Made by a program: the position numbers and the translations under genes. Source: Deuterostichococcus epilithicus (lineage: Eukaryota; Chlorophyta; Trebouxiophyceae; Prasiolales; Stichococcaceae). Taken from it: a DNA stretch of 64,000 bases. The notes beneath the pieces were generated by a model, which saw only the letters and a list, made by a program, of their open reading frames with translations, was not told the DNA's origin and searched no databases. Where the stretch lies: contig JAVTLE010000021.1 in the NCBI GenBank assembly GCA_033439295.1, positions 2,480,009-2,544,008 of the forward strand, given 5' to 3'. This document shows, in pieces, positions 1 to 14,100 of the stretch. The first letter of the stretch is position 1; the number at the start of each line of letters is the position of its first letter.

Positions 1-3000
1 GTCGCCGGCCGCGATGGGTTGGGCCGCCTGCGGCGCCGGCTGCGGCGCCCACCACTGCGCCGCCGCGATCTGCTCCAACGTCTGGTGCGCCGGCGCAGCG
101 TCGTCGTCCGCCAGCCGCGCCTCGTGCCGCGGGGCTGCCGGCGGCTGCCGCTCGTCGCTGCCGCCTGCACAGGCAATTGGCGGGGTGTGATGGATGTCGG
201 AGGAGATGTACTGGGACCTCGAACCACTGCTCAGGACCGGCATCTGCTCAACCAAGGTTCGGTGCCCTGCCTCCACCAGCTGCAAAGGTCCTGCGACTGA
301 TGTCACAGACCGAGCTATGTGCTGGGACCCGAGGCCACGAGATTTACTGCCGCTGGGCAGTCGTCATCAAGTTCCATGTCACCTGCGGGCGCGGCGGACT
401 GCGCGGCGTCGCCGCCCCGCCCATGCCGCGGGCTCGTGGACCAGCTGAGGTCCGAGTGGCTGTCGTCGCTGTTGCCGCCCGGCGGCGGCAGCGGCGGCGC
501 GTCCGGGTCCGTCGGCCGCCGCGGCAGTGGCGCCAGCGCCTGCGCCGCCACAGCGGCTGCCGCGGAGCGCGCCGCCTCCAGCAGCTGGTCCTTCCTCGCC
601 TGCAAAAGCGCAGTCGAGGAGGTTCACCTAAAGGAGGTGCACCGTCACCTGCGGGAATTGCGCGCCAGACCTGGGACTGCCATGGCAGAATTTTTGCTCT
701 GCCAAGCCCACGCAGAGTAGGTGCAGATGCTGCAGCCTGCAGCACGCCAAATTATCACTCGGCCACTGGAGTCACGTGATGGGCTTTGTACAGGAATCTC
801 GGCATGTTGAGCGCCACAGTTGCACACCTGGCGGTGCGTCTCGCCGGCCCAGGCGGGCGGCGGGAAGGCGCCGCCGCGACCGGGGGAGGCGCCGCCGCCA
901 GGGCGCGCAGCCGCGACCGCCTTGTAGGGCCGCGGGTCCGGTGGTGCCGGCTCGCCCTCTGGCACCTGTGATGCCACACCAACCACAACATGTCTGGTTG
1001 GCGGTTTGTGCAGGTGCAGGAGTGCAAACTGCCGGTGCGGCAGCAGCATCAGCATGAATCAAGCGGCTGCCTGCCGGCGCTCGTGATGGGCAGAACACAT
1101 CGAGGGCAACTGAGCGGGGCTGCACTTACTCCTGCGTTGCCACATTCAAGCATGCAGCTGAGTGCGGGTGATCACCACACATAGTCGAGACAGCGAGAAA
1201 CATCTGGATTTGCTTTACAAGACGCGGAGTACTGCGCCGCACCTCCCAGGCACCCTGCAGCTCCTCGTCACGAGTCTCGTATGGCGATTGCGGCTGCAGC
1301 AGCGGCGGCAGCTCGTCCTCACCCTCCGCCGCGGCGGCAGCAGCGGCGGCGTACAGGCCGTCCAGCGGCAGCACCACACCGGCCTGCGACAACGAACATC
1401 GGCATGGGGTGGGCAGCTGGCCGCGGTCAGGCGTGCGGTTGCATCCTGTCCGCCGCCGGGTATGCAACGGTCACCTGCGGCAGCCAGTTTCGCAAGGCTC
1501 GAGGGGCGGTGACCACTGCACCATCATGGTGCAACCCGGTGCGCCGGGCAGGCTGAACGAAACTTAAGTCTGCAGCGCACATCTTCTCGCCAAAACCTTG
1601 CTGCGCGCACCCCAGATGAGGCCGCGACATGACCACTCAGCTCTTTGGAGGCTGATGCGAGACTGAATGATCCTGAATGTGTGATGTTTCCCGCAGATCA
1701 TCATTAAAATCCTTAATACTGATGCTTGAGCACACCTGAGCCTGCAGCGAGGCGAGCAGGTCGTCCAGCTCGCCGTCCCAGTTGTCGTGGTAGCCCTCGT
1801 CTCGCGTGGGGCCAAAAAAGCCCTGGTGCACCCACATCCACAGCGGCTGCCCCTCGGCATGTCCTGCGAGCCCGAGTGCAGGAGGGGCTCAGAGAAGAAG
1901 GCGCTTGACTGCAGCGAAACAAGGCAAGAGGCACACATGGAATAGGCCCTGAACCTGCTGGCGCTTGGTGCATACACGAGGTGCAGGCATGATGCGATCG
2001 TCTCGGCAGTCGCAAGTCGGTGATGCGAAGGTGGCGGCGCAGTGCCACCCTGCCAGCACTGCCCCTGCCGTTGACCATGCGGCAGCAGTGTTGAGTTGGC
2101 CCTCACCTTCCAGCGAATCGAGATCCACGCCGTAGCTGCCGGCCAGCTCCCGCACGCGAGCATTGTATTTCAGGTCCAGCTGCGCCGCCTGACGGTCCAA
2201 CAGCGTCGCTTGCTCTGCGGGACGATTCACATCGCGAAACACATCAACCTGACTGCATTGCAAAAAAAGCTGTGCATTGCAGCCTGCCGGAAGCACGGCG
2301 TGAGCTGCAGAAGCGAGCTAGCAACCGGATGCTGTATGTGTGGTGTGCTGCATGTGTGGCGAGTGTTTGAAGCACCACAAACCAGCACAGCAGTGTCGCT
2401 GTGCAGCACAGGGAGAAAATAATTACCGAGGGACACAGCAGCTGCTGGAGAACCCAAGCACTGGTCAGCAGTGACGGGGCCTCAGGAACAGGGTGCTCAC
2501 CTGCCGCTGCCCGCTGCTCACGCGGCGAGCGGTGCGGCTGCTCCGAGCGAGCCGGCGATGCGTGCCGGCTGCCGGAGCGCCCTTCCCGCCTGCGCACATG
2601 CACGCTACAGCTCATGGATCACACCTCGCAGAAACCCTCACAGAACGGCCCACTCAACGCGGTCGTCCCCCTGTTAGTGTGAACCCGTGCGGTGTCCTCC
2701 AGCCTACAAGCCTACAAAGCATGCACACAAAACGGCCCACGCCGCACAGCAGCACAGCAGCTGCAGGCGGTGATCCAGGGAGCCAACAGCAGTCGCAAGG
2801 GGTGCGCACCGGCTGCGGGGCGCGTCCCGCCAGGCGTCACGGGACTCGTCCCTGCGGCGCCGCTCGTAGTCCCGCCGGTCGAGGTCCCTCTCATCCGCCG
2901 GCCTGCGCCACGCCGCAGCGTCCCAATCCCTGCACTCGAGGCGAGTGCGAGTGAGAAGGAACATTTCCTGCTGGGAGCTGACGATGCCGCGCCCATCTGT

Positions 3001-5105
3001 TGCCCGTTCGGGTACAGAATGAAGGACGAGCTCGCACACCGCGCGATATCGCAATCTCATGCGAACTGGGTGCTTGATCAATCGTGACCTGACATCAGCC
3101 TTGACCTGGAGAACCTATGTCACCAAACCTGCGCTCAATCAGACCATCTGCTGTGTCGCTGCCATGTCGTATTCGTCAGTGGCACTCCGGTTTGCACAGG
3201 CTATTCTCCCTGATGTCAGCTGCAGGCCGTGGTAGAGCAGCAGGCAACAGAGACGGCACTGTGTGGCTTCCGATACATTGCCAGCTCCTGCTGCACCTGG
3301 ATGGCGATAGCGAGCGCAGGCGCTCGTGGCGGCTGCGACTGCGCGGGTGCTGGTCGCTGCCATCCCTGCCACGCTCCCCGCCGCCCCGCCTGTCCCGGCT
3401 GGCATCCCGACCACCATCCTCGCGGTCGGGGCTGCGGCCGCGGTGCTGCTCGTCGCGGCTGCCGCGGGCGTCCCGCGCAGCGCCATGGGCGCAGGTGCCG
3501 TGCCGGGCCCGCCGCTCCCGCCGCGGCTCCTCGTCTGCGCCGTCGGAGGGCACTGCGCGGTGGTGCGAGTCCAGGCGCTCTTGGTGCCATGCCCTGCACA
3601 GGCACACAATGGTGGACTGGGCTGCTATTGTCGCACCCTGTAGCACCCGGAATGTCAGCGCCTGAAGCGCAGGCTTGACACTGGCTGGGCCGCTCGGGCA
3701 GACAGTCAGCATGTGCGACCTGCTTGTCTGGAAGCTGGGGGGCACAACAGGGCCTGCTCTTAATGCCTGTCCGAAACGCATTGCTCTCGCTCTCCATAGG
3801 TCGGATCAAGATGCAATGGTGCTGTGACGAACTGAGCTGGATATTAAAGCAAAACAAGCTCAAGACAGGCAAAGAGCGACGCTCCTGCTGGATTGTGTGC
3901 AGTGGTGGCAACCATGCGCTTGCGTGCGGCCGGTGTTGGGTTCAACACATAGGAGGTGAAGGCTGCACATAAAGAGGTGGCCAGAGGATGCACCTGGAAT
4001 CCGAGATACGGCGCCCCTTGGCCTCGAGCTCACGCTGCCGGTCGTAATGTGCGTCCCGGTCGTAGCCTGCCTCCGCCTCCCGAGCCTTGCGCACTCGCCG
4101 CCGCTCGTCAGGCTGCAGAAGACAGCACGTCTCAGAACTCCGTGTGAGGACGACTGTTCTTACTGGAGCGCAATGCAAGATGAGTCGTTTGAAATCGCGT
4201 GCAAGCTGTGCCACCGACACCAATCTGTTAACCACTGTGCAGGAGCACACAGTATTCTGTACCCTTTCATCGGAGTCGCGGGCGCCACGTCGGTCAGAGC
4301 GTTCACGGGCGTCTCCCCGCGACAGCTCGGGCGAGGCGCCCCTCGACCGCGACACTGCCGCCGGATCCCATTTCTCGGACCTGCTAGCCCAGAGGTCACT
4401 GGCGGTGTGATGTCGCTGCGGCGCTGGGCCTTGCTCAGGCCCTGGGTGGCAGACGCCCCTGCCGGATATTTGCTTGCGGGGAGAAGAGGTTGATGCATTG
4501 TTGTGCTCTATGGACAGCGACTGCAGGCATGCGGCTCGCACAGCGGTCGTGCTTGGCAGCCACCTGTCGGAGGGCCGGCTGCTGCCGGCTATGAGCGCCC
4601 GCCGCGCCATGCGCCGCCCGTCCATGTCTGCGGCTCTTGGCACTGGGCTGACGGAGCGTCCCCGTGAACCATGCCGCTGCGCCGGCTGCCGCCCTGGGCT
4701 CCTGCTGCCCCCTGCCCGCTGCCGCCTGCTTGCAGAGGGGGCGAGGAATGCAGACATTGTGTATTATGGACACCACTGCTCCAGCGACTCGCAAGAACTC
4801 AGCCATCCGCGAGGAGCACCGTGCACCTTGACTTGGCAGAGCCGAGTGTCGGGGTCAAGCCACGAAGCCGGGGAAACCGCAAAAAGCCAGGTCGTGTAGC
4901 CCTACGCACCGCTCTCGGCAGGGGCAGTAGCTAGAGATTTTCAGCACGCTGCGGTGAAGCTTGGCAGCAGGCTGGAGGTGGTCTCGGAGCCCACCTCAAA
5001 GGGCTGGCCGGCGTGCGGCTGCGTCGCTGCGGCCGCCGCCGGACCCGCCACCGGCCGCCGCCGCTGCCGGAGTCGCTGCTACTGTCGCTGCTGCTGCTGC
5101 TGGGG

Positions 5106-5136
<31 letters not shown>

Positions 5137-7346
5137 AGCTGCTGCTGGCGCAGCTGCGGCTGCGACTGCTGTGATGCCTGTGGGCAAGAGCTTGGCGGCG
5201 CGACGCCCAACCGCCGCCATTTTCTGCGGCAGCCGCATCGCCCCCCGCACGTTCCCGGCTGCTGGGAGCGGCCAACGCTGGGGCCGAGGCCGTCAGCCCC
5301 TCCAACCCGGGCAACCTGCTGCCGGTTGGCTGCTGAGCGGCAGCATTGATGGCCGCCGCCGCGGCCGTCGCAGCGGCGACCGCTGTGGAAGGCAAGTCCC
5401 AGCGGCTGCGCTTCGGGAGGGCGGCAGGCGCTGCCACAGCTTCCGCACCCGCCGTGGTCGGCGCGTCGGCGTCCGGCTGCTCACTTGCCGCTGGCTGAGT
5501 GTCGGCGTCAGGGTCGTCAAACACGCCCTGCAGGCTGCTGTTGGCCATAGCCAGGGCGACGGCTGTGCTGGCCTCGGGCCCGAAGCGAGTCTTCCGGGTC
5601 TGCGCACACCAGGCATGTTGCACTCACTTCTCAGCGTGTATCTCACAAGTCAGACACCATCATGCATTAGCATCATTTCGATATACGCACGGTGCAACAA
5701 AGGGTTCGTTCCGAAACCCCACCACAAAAACTTAAATTTACAACTACCATCTTCGAAGAAAGTGGTAGGAATTCACAAACCTGCTGGGCGGCTGCGCCAC
5801 TGGCTCCTGATTGCTGCCCCTGACTGACAGGCGGGTCAGACGAGACTGCAGGTGCACATCACCATGATGTCACATCACCATGCAGTCAACCTGTCGAAGG
5901 AAACTAACGGCCAGCGCTCTGCAACTCTAGTCCGCAGCTTGCAGGAGCAAACATGCAAAAACTAATGTGAAGACTGCAACGCTTCACCTGCTTTGATAGC
6001 CTGCCCCTTTTGATAGAAGGGCTTGTTGACCACTATGGCCTTCGGCTTGGCGGGGCTCCCGAAGCTGCGGCAGCATGATGGAGCAGGTTGCAGCGGTGTG
6101 ATTGAACGACCTCCGGAAGCAGGACAACAGTGCATCGTCCCGAATCTACATCCTGTTTCGGCATCAATCTACAGAAAATGCAAGGATCTCACCTGAATTT
6201 CTTCGGGCCAGATGTTGTGGGGCTGGTGGGAAGCTGCAGGGCCGACAGGTGCACCCCCGCGTCACTGCGCGGAGGGCTCTTCGGCGGCGACGCCGGCGTG
6301 TCCGCTATCGAGCCTAGTGCCCCCGAGACAGATGGCGCCTCGCCCGGCGTGCCGACACGGCCCGCCGCAGCCGCCGCTGCACGCCGCTCGGCTGACTGCG
6401 CCAGCCATGGCGGCAGCACATTGGCCGCTGCGGCTGCGCCGCCACCCCCCTGATCTGGTGCTGCCGGCACCGCATCCGCCGCCTCCGCTGGTGCCGCTGG
6501 CCCCTCCACCTCCATTGCCGTGTCCTCCTCAGGGGGCGGCGGCGGCGGGGGCGGCGAGCCCACAGGGGATGTTGGATCGTCCGGCACTGGCGGCTTTATA
6601 ATCGGCTGCGGCAGCAGCCTGCCTGAAGGCGCGTGGCTCATGTGGCCCTGGCTGAACTGGCCGCCAAGAGTTGGCGGCGGCCGTGCAGCACTGTAGGACG
6701 GTCCCGACCCATGGGGAAATGCGCCATACGCATGCTGCTGCATGGGCGGCTGCATCTGCGGCGGGTGCGGCGGGAATGTGCCAGGGGGCATCAGCAGCCC
6801 CTGTGGGTGTGCATACCCCAGCTGCTGGCCATATAGGGGTGGCTCAAATCCTGGCCCACCATGACCTGCTCGAGCAAGGACATGCGCAAGACTGCTAAGT
6901 GGACTATGCCTTGACTTGAGTTTCAGCAGATTCAATTATGCATCTCGCAGAGGACAATGCCAGCAGCAAGGTGGGTGGCGTTCGCAGGATATACAAGAGA
7001 ATGGTGCTTTGAGGTTTCACGTGGCTCTGGATGACCAGGCTGCCAACCCCCCGCCCAGCCGGCGGCATGCCGTGGAAAGCTGCCTCCGGCGGGTCGTGCC
7101 TCGGGGCCCCAACCACGCGCCGGCGGAGGGGCTTGGCCCCCAAACTGCAGTCATGCATAATCCACCCTGCTGACTCGATCTCAGCTGGGGACCCGCCAGT
7201 AGCATGCAGGCAGGGCATGCAGCAGCTGTCGGCACCTCTGCGTGCCGCATGCCGGGCGGAGGCAGCAGACCCCCAAGCGGCGGGCCATCCTGATATTGAC
7301 GGCGCGGCGGCGGACCGCCGCTCCTGCCGCCGCGGCCCCCCGACAT
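1..7346 (-). CDS. Large SR/RS- and proline-rich nuclear protein, partial (3' end beyond left edge)
   Basis: I rebuilt 18 exons on the minus strand: 7236-7346, 7021-7144, 6193-6865, 5988-6064, 5781-5845, 4995-5599, 4564-4725, 4263-4380, 3994-4112, 3297-3593, 2810-2929, 2501-2589, 2107-2214, 1736-1863, 1254-1383, 828-958, 383-599 and 1-164. All junction phases close, giving 1146 codons before the edge. The start is ATG at 7346 (MSGGRGGRSGGPPPRRQYQD). Order of regions: RGG/proline-rich head; poly-proline stretch and acidic patch; a motif NKPFYQKGQ; Ala-rich segment with KRSRWDLPS; poly-serine run; long RS/RD/RE repeats; then a less biased block (WMWVHQGFFGPTRDEGYHD) and Ala/Pro-rich tail. RS-rich composition suggests pre-mRNA processing or a nuclear-speckle role, but this is inference; I see no RRM or other named domain. 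Exon 2 has two in-frame donors 15 nt apart (7036 and 7021). Confidence 0.78.
5086..5160 (-). repeat. Coding CTG/CAG run (poly-serine)
   Basis: An interrupted GCT-type run on plus. On minus it reads AGC repeats giving a poly-Ser block inside exon 4995-5599 of the SR-rich gene. Confidence 0.85.
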
Positions 7347-8167
7347 CGCCTGGATCGCACGACGTTCAATGTGACCTCTGTCTCAGTCGCCTCGGGATCT
7401 ACCGCGGCAGATGTGGCAGTCTTCTTCATGCTGGCACCCAATGGGGCTCACAGCCGCAGCAGTGCGCAACCTGCTGTTCCATGCGGCGGGACAAAACCTC
7501 CGGCAGACTGGCAAAGAGGCTGACCTTTCAGTTCTGCATCAGCCGCGCATGCTCGCCTGCCGTGCAGGCCAAAGCTGCTGGCACATGGAAAGCCTGGCTG
7601 AAACTGGCAGGCAGGGGCCGGCTCAATGTGGTGACATGTCCACTTGCGAAACCCGTATACGCAAGCAGGCCCAACACATGAAGCCTTAAAGATCAATACT
7701 GCATGGTGACGTCCGACAACACCCCAAGGCAGAAGCGCACGAGAGTTCCTGCTGCACCACTTGTGGTGTGCAGGATCACCGCTCGAAGGTTGCCAACCCC
7801 AAGGCCTTCCGACTGCAATCCAAGTATCGAGAGCTCCACAGTCTGAATTGGAGAGCACCAACGCCCTCTGGTAAGTGAACCTCGCGCGAGTGTCCAGGTG
7901 CACCAGGTTGCTGGTCAATGGTTTCAGCGAGGTGGCGACATGAGCACTTGGCGAACTCCCGGTGCAGCGCCACAAACCCGCTTCACGCCAGCATTTTGTG
8001 TGTTTGGATGTACAAGGCTGGAGTGACCACTTGCGACAGCGGAAGTGGCAAGGCGCCAATCAAAGGACTGTTTCAAAGCATCGGAGTCCTAAGTGTGAGC
8101 AGAGCCGACTCCTGCTGAGCGGATTGCCGCACAGCAATCGATTCTGAGGAGCCGTTCGAGACACACC
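7347..8167. other. Divergent intergenic region between the SR-rich gene and the M16 peptidase
   Basis: About 820 bases between two ATG starts facing away from each other, so both 5' UTRs and promoters must lie here. I see no further coding exon, RNA gene or obvious TATA element. Confidence 0.5.
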
Positions 8168-11100
8168 ATGTCAGCGGCCTTCCGCGCTCTGCCGGACATC
8201 GATCTGCCGGATGAGGACGCGCCGCTGCCGCTGGGCCCGGAGACGCTGAGGCATGGGACCCTCAAGAACGGCCTCAAGTGAGCTCTTGCGCAAGATATAA
8301 GAGATTTTAGCATGAGAGAAAGGCCTCGCAGCATCGTGCCACCGATACTGTGTTGCACGGCGCTGCCGCCATGCCCCCTGTGCTGTGCCTGTGCGCCACA
8401 TTTGATGTGGAGTCAGACAATCTGAAGGTTGATGCTGCTGCACCAGGTACTACGTCAGGCCATGCAGCAAGCCGCAGAAGCGCGCTGCGATTGCGCTGGC
8501 AGTGAGGGTCGGGTCGGTCGTGGAGACTGAGGAGGAACGCGGCATTGCGCACATCCTGGAGCACCTGGTGCGAAATGGAGAAACTCGCGCAGGAAACAAT
8601 TTTTGAAGCCTGGAGATCGAAAACGCTGAAAGGTTACTTCACTCGGTGCCTGGCGAGGCAACTGCGGTGGCGGCGGCGGAGGACCTGCTACCTGCATGTG
8701 CCAACAGCTTGAGAGGAAGACGTCCATCACTTGTACTGCGGATGCGGAGCAAAGGAAATTGAGAAGGCCAATAACTGCCTTCGTTCATGTCAGCATGAGC
8801 CTGCCGTGCCATGAGTGCTCCAAGCGGTGTCGGCATGCAGGCGTTCAATGCGACAAAGGCATTCGAGAACCATGCCATCATCGCGTTCCTGGAGTCCATC
8901 GGCGCGGAATTCGGGGCATGTTCCAACGCGTACACTTCCGCTGATGAGACGGTGAGATTCTTCTCTTGTTGGCGTCGCCCCACGAGCGTCAGGCTGACAG
9001 GTCCGCATGTCTTGGACCCCGGCTCCTGCAACTTGTGCCATTGAGAACACGGAACTGGGTCAGCATGCTGTTCGAGCTGCAACAGCCACAACTAGCCACT
9101 GTTGCCGTCCAGGTCTACGAGGTGCTGGTGCCGACAGACGACGACAAGTTCGTGCGGCAGGCGCTGCACATGTTTGCGCAGTTCGCCACCGAGATCAGGT
9201 GCTCGCCTGAGGACCTGGCGAAGGAGCGAGGCGCCGTGCTGGAGGTAGGGTTTAGGGCAGCGTGCTGTGCTGTGGTGTGGCGTGTTGCATGCCTGCACTG
9301 TGGGCCTTGCAACACACCTTCCAGATGTGGTACCGAGTACTGCTCCTGATGGCACTGACGCAGCTGCGCAGCCGACGGTGTGGTGCGAGAATTGCAGGAG
9401 TGGCGCATGGGCAGAGACAGCCGCGGGCGGGCGCAGGAGGCGCAGTGGAAGCTCATGCTGCAGGGCTCACAGGTGGAGACACGAGCCGGCACCTGTCGGG
9501 TTGCGGCGGCTCAGCAGCACCTTGCTGTGTGCACCTCGCACAGCCTCAACCACGGCATGTGATCTTCGACTCCTTGAGCTGCACACAGAGCTCGTGCTCC
9601 CATCGAAACCCCCGTCCAAATGCCGCAGTATGCGGAGCGTCTACCCATCGGCCTGGAGTCGGTGATCCGCGGCGTGCCGGCGGAGACGGTCAAGGCGTTC
9701 TACGACCGCTGGTACCGCCCAGAGAACATGGCACTGGTGCGTGTGGCTTGCTGACTCACACGCCCTGGAGCCTCTCCCTGCAACCACGCGCATGCCTGCG
9801 CGCCACGCACCGCGGCTGCACCTCGTTCTAGCCACAGCCCCAGGCTCCAGCCAGCCTTGGGGGCGGGCTTGCAGCCCCCTGCAATGCAGGCCTCTGCAAG
9901 CAACCTGTTCTGGCAGCCGCCAGCACGGGATGCATCAAAGGTTTGCAGAGCGCCACCTGCGGCTGCAGGTGGCGGTTGGCGATTTCGACTCGCCGGATGC
10001 GATTGTGGACGCGGTGCGCGAGTTCATGGAGCCGTGTGCGGCGCACGGCTCGCAGCCGGCTGTCGAGCTGCCCCAGTGTGCCCCCTGCTCCCTGTGTTGA
10101 GCGTGTCATGCCTGGCTGTGGCATTGGGAAGGAAGCTCTGCTCAGCCTGTCTGTGCGTGCATTCGTGCAGCTCTGCAGGTGATGGGGCGACAGTGCAGAC
10201 GACAGCATCTGCGTCTACATCTCGCTCGCCCACCTGGCAACTCATTTCGACAGCCGCAGGCCATCGTCGTCACCTCCCCAGGGTGTCGAGGCTTGCCCCC
10301 GGCAGCCAGTGGCTGACCCTCCCACGGCCTGCAGGTTCCCGCTGGTGCAGCACGACGAGCCGCGCTACAGCGTCTTCGCCGACGGCGAGGCGCAGCAGAC
10401 GCTGGTGTGGGTCACCTTCAAGCACGACCGCAAGAAAGTGGTGCGCGCCGCAGCCTTTGCAGTCGCCTGGTCCGACTCCAGAGCTCGTTCTGCCAGCCGC
10501 GCAGCAGCCAGCGCTGCAATGCACTGGGCCTGATGCAACGGCCAGAGCGTTGCTGTCAGCATCTCTGCCTGCGATGCCCTGACCGTGCTGCATCAGGCTG
10601 CTGGATGAGCCGGAGGCACTGGCTCCAACGTGTACTGGTGCTGTAGTGCGCTGCCAATGGGCTTGCCTGGCGCATCGCCGCAGCAGCCAGACTGCAGCAC
10701 CCAAGCCCTGTCGTGCTCGCACCCACACCCTGCGCCAATGAGTGTCTCGATCGTGCCGCAGGCCACCCCAGCGCAGTTCGTCGACTACTTGGCAGACGAG
10801 CTGTTCCAGAGCTGCGTCAACGAGCGGCTGTTCAAGCTGTCGAGGCGCGATGACCCGCCCTTCTACGTGGCCCAGGTGCGGATGGCATGACGCCGATTGA
10901 TCTCCCATGCCAACAGATGACAGAGTCACCGTGTCAAGTGACATGTATGAGCTTCAGCCGCGGCACAGTGCTGCTGCAGGCAGCGGATGATCTGGATGGG
11001 CGCGGATTATACATCGGTCATTCTCCACCTTAATGCCTGATGTGCGGCTTCGTGCTGCGCTGATGTGCAGATCGGCGCGGAGCCGCTGACGTCCACCATC

Positions 11101-14100
11101 GAGTGCTACACGCTCAGCGCGCAGCCGCAGGAGGGCCCCGAGCACACGCTCATCGCCCTTGAGGTGCGCATGCCTCCATCTGCTCGACTTCCGACTCGCC
11201 ATCCAGTGGTTATGCCTGCACGGCGGTATCTGACCAAACATGAGCACAAGCGCATCGCCTGAAAGGAACACAAACGAGAGTGGCGAGTGTGCTGTCACAT
11301 GTCCGATGGACAATCATAAGCGGAAACCAGTGCGAAGCCCTGCTCGGCAACTTCGCACAGACGCTGCTGACGGAGATGGCGCGGATACGAACGCACGGCT
11401 TCAGCGAGCGGGAGGTGGCGATCGCGCGCGCCAAGCTGCAGGCGGATATCGAGAGCAGCTACCTGGAGCGGGAACAGTCCTACGCCACTGACGTACGCGA
11501 CGAGTACACCCGCCACTTCCTCCACGGTGCGCCGCCTCCAGAGCAGAGTGCACCGCCGCAACTTCAACCGCGGCATGCCTGCCCCGCAAACGGTCGCTGG
11601 TACCACAGCTTGTTGGCACCCAGGCCTTGTGGCGGATGACTGTCCTGTTCTGGCTGTTCCAGTGTCCGCATGGTGCCTGTGCAGCCGTCGGCTGTCCTAC
11701 TTCACCGTGTGGCAGAGGAGGCCGGTGCGGCAGCGCCTCATTGCCACAACGCGCCTTGCAGCGTCATTCTGCAGAGCGATCTCGGCAGACTCCCAACACA
11801 AACCCTGCATGCGCAGGCGAGTTCGTGGTGGGGCAGGACTACGAAGCGCGGCTGAGCAAGGCGCTACTACCGCGGGTGACGCTGGAACACCTGCAGGCCC
11901 TTGTGGCCCTGTGCGACACCGCCCACTCCTGCGTCATCAAGACCGTCAGCCACCGCAGGTGTCGAAGCTTCCACATGCACCTCGCGGCACGGCACTTCTT
12001 GTTGCGGCAGTCACGGTCATTCCGGGCTGGGAACCAGAGCGGGCCATGCGGAGTCCTGGCGCCAGTCTTGGTGTCCGTCAGAAGCTTGAAGTTACATGTG
12101 GTGTAGCGGCCTCTCCAGTCGACGTGTGGGAGCTCCCCGGATGCATGAAATGCTCGCTGTGTGCAGCTACGAGACGGAGGCGCAGCTGGCGGAGGTGGTG
12201 GCGCGCGTCAACGCAGCAGAGGCAGCGGGCAGCATCGCGCCCTGGTCGCACGAGGTGGCCACCCTGCACGACACTCTGCGGCAGGCCCTCCTGCGTGTCT
12301 AGCAGACTGCTGCTTGGCATGTTAGTTGGTACTCTTCGGGTCCTCTAATTTCGTCGCCAGTCCAGATTATCGGCATCAGCTTTTCCAGTGTCTCCTCGTG
12401 CGGCACTGGGACAGAGCATCAGTCTGATTGACCGCGCTTGGTTGCTGCACATCCTCACCTCCTGTGTCCTCTGGAGCACGTCGATGCAGTGGCCGAGCGC
12501 GCCCGCAGGATTCGCCGGTGGAGCTGGTGACGGAGCTGCCGCCGCCGGGCCAGATTGTATTGCGGACAGAGCTGCCCGAGCTGGAGGCCACCGAGCTGGT
12601 CCTCAGCAACGGCATGCGGGTGTGTGTGTCTGCAACGCCGCCGAAACGCGGCACCCCTTTCCGGCCGATTGGCGCCGCGCCAGATCCACGCCGCATCCCC
12701 ACATCGTCGCGCCGTCTCAGACACTGTCTCGCAGCATCGATTGGAACTGGATAGGCCAAACCTTGCGGCGCAAGGCTGGCGCACATGCCCTGGTCCAACA
12801 TGCAGGCACCATTGCACTGCGCTGCGGGTGCTGCTGGCTGTTGCCGTGCCTGACGAAAGCTGACGCCATGCGACGCTTTGGTGCAGGTGACATACAAGCG
12901 CACGGAGTTCCTGCACGATCAGGTGCTGCTGTCGGGCTTTGCAGCGGGCGGGCTGACGGAGGTACCGCAGGGCGACTACCGCTCCGCTGGCTTTGCCACC
13001 GTCATCGCCGGCGAGCTGGGCATGTTTGGCCTGCGCCCCGAGGTGCCCCCCCCTCCCCTCTCTTCTTCCCTCAAACCTTTGCTGCACCTCTGCGGCACCC
13101 AGGCGGCCAGGACCTGGTTGCAGTGGTGCCGCAAGCCGCGGGAAGAGGGACATTGTACTGTCCCCTGCCCCTGCGGTTCTCTGGAACGACCAGCCCTGCA
13201 CGCTCACTTCCGCACTCTGGCCGCTGCATTGGCGCCCTGCTGATGCTTTCAGTGGCATCACGCCGTAGGTGCTGTCGGACGTGCTGGCGGGCAAGAGGGT
13301 GGAGGTGAGCGTGGGGGAGAGCGCCTACTGGCGCACCTTTGGCGGCGACCAGTCGCCAGAGGACCTGGAGACCGCGCTGCAGCTCGTCTACAAGTGCGCT
13401 TACACTTGACTCCTCCAGCGGGAACCCAAGTTCTGGCACCCTGCCCTAGAATTGCAAGGATGAGCTGTTGATGGCCTCTGCGACAGCACTGCTGCAGCGT
13501 CGCTCCAGAGGGCGGTACGTGCGTCTTTGGCATAGGCACCTATCGCAGGGCTTGGGGTGACAGCCGTCCGTGCCCGTGCAGGCTCTTCACTGAGAATGTA
13601 GAGCCGGTGGAGTCGCGGCTAGAGACGTGCAAAAGGTGCGCGACATCGCATAATTTCATGAGGTCGCTCTTGCAGAGTGCTCAGTGGTAAGCCCCTGTGC
13701 AGCTGTTTGCCCAGCTTGCAGCGTGTCCTGGCAGCCCTGTTGCTGGCGGCGTGCACACTAACATCGCGACTTCTTTGTGCGCAGGATTGCGCGGGAGCAG
13801 ATCGTGTCGCAAATACGCAACCCCGTGAACAGCTGGAGCCAGCGCGTCAGGTTCATCAACTATGGCAAGTCGCTGCGCCCTTCTGCGGCGGCTGGCGCCA
13901 CACTGTTGTTCGCAACCTTTGCTCCCGCCATGCTGCACCTCTGGACTGCCCGCCTCGACTCCCGATGCTGGCGGGCACTAGACCGACTGAGCTGCACATC
14001 CAGCGCCCATGCCAAACTCAAGACTCGACTTGACAGCGAGTGTGGACGACCACCGCACATGCTGCTTGTCCCACGTCCAGCATCATGCGCAATCCGCAGG

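Noticed and set aside
9497-9628. Open frames inside peptidase introns (for example 9262-9831)
   Set aside because: They are shadows: the frames break homology, and the flanking exons join perfectly without them.
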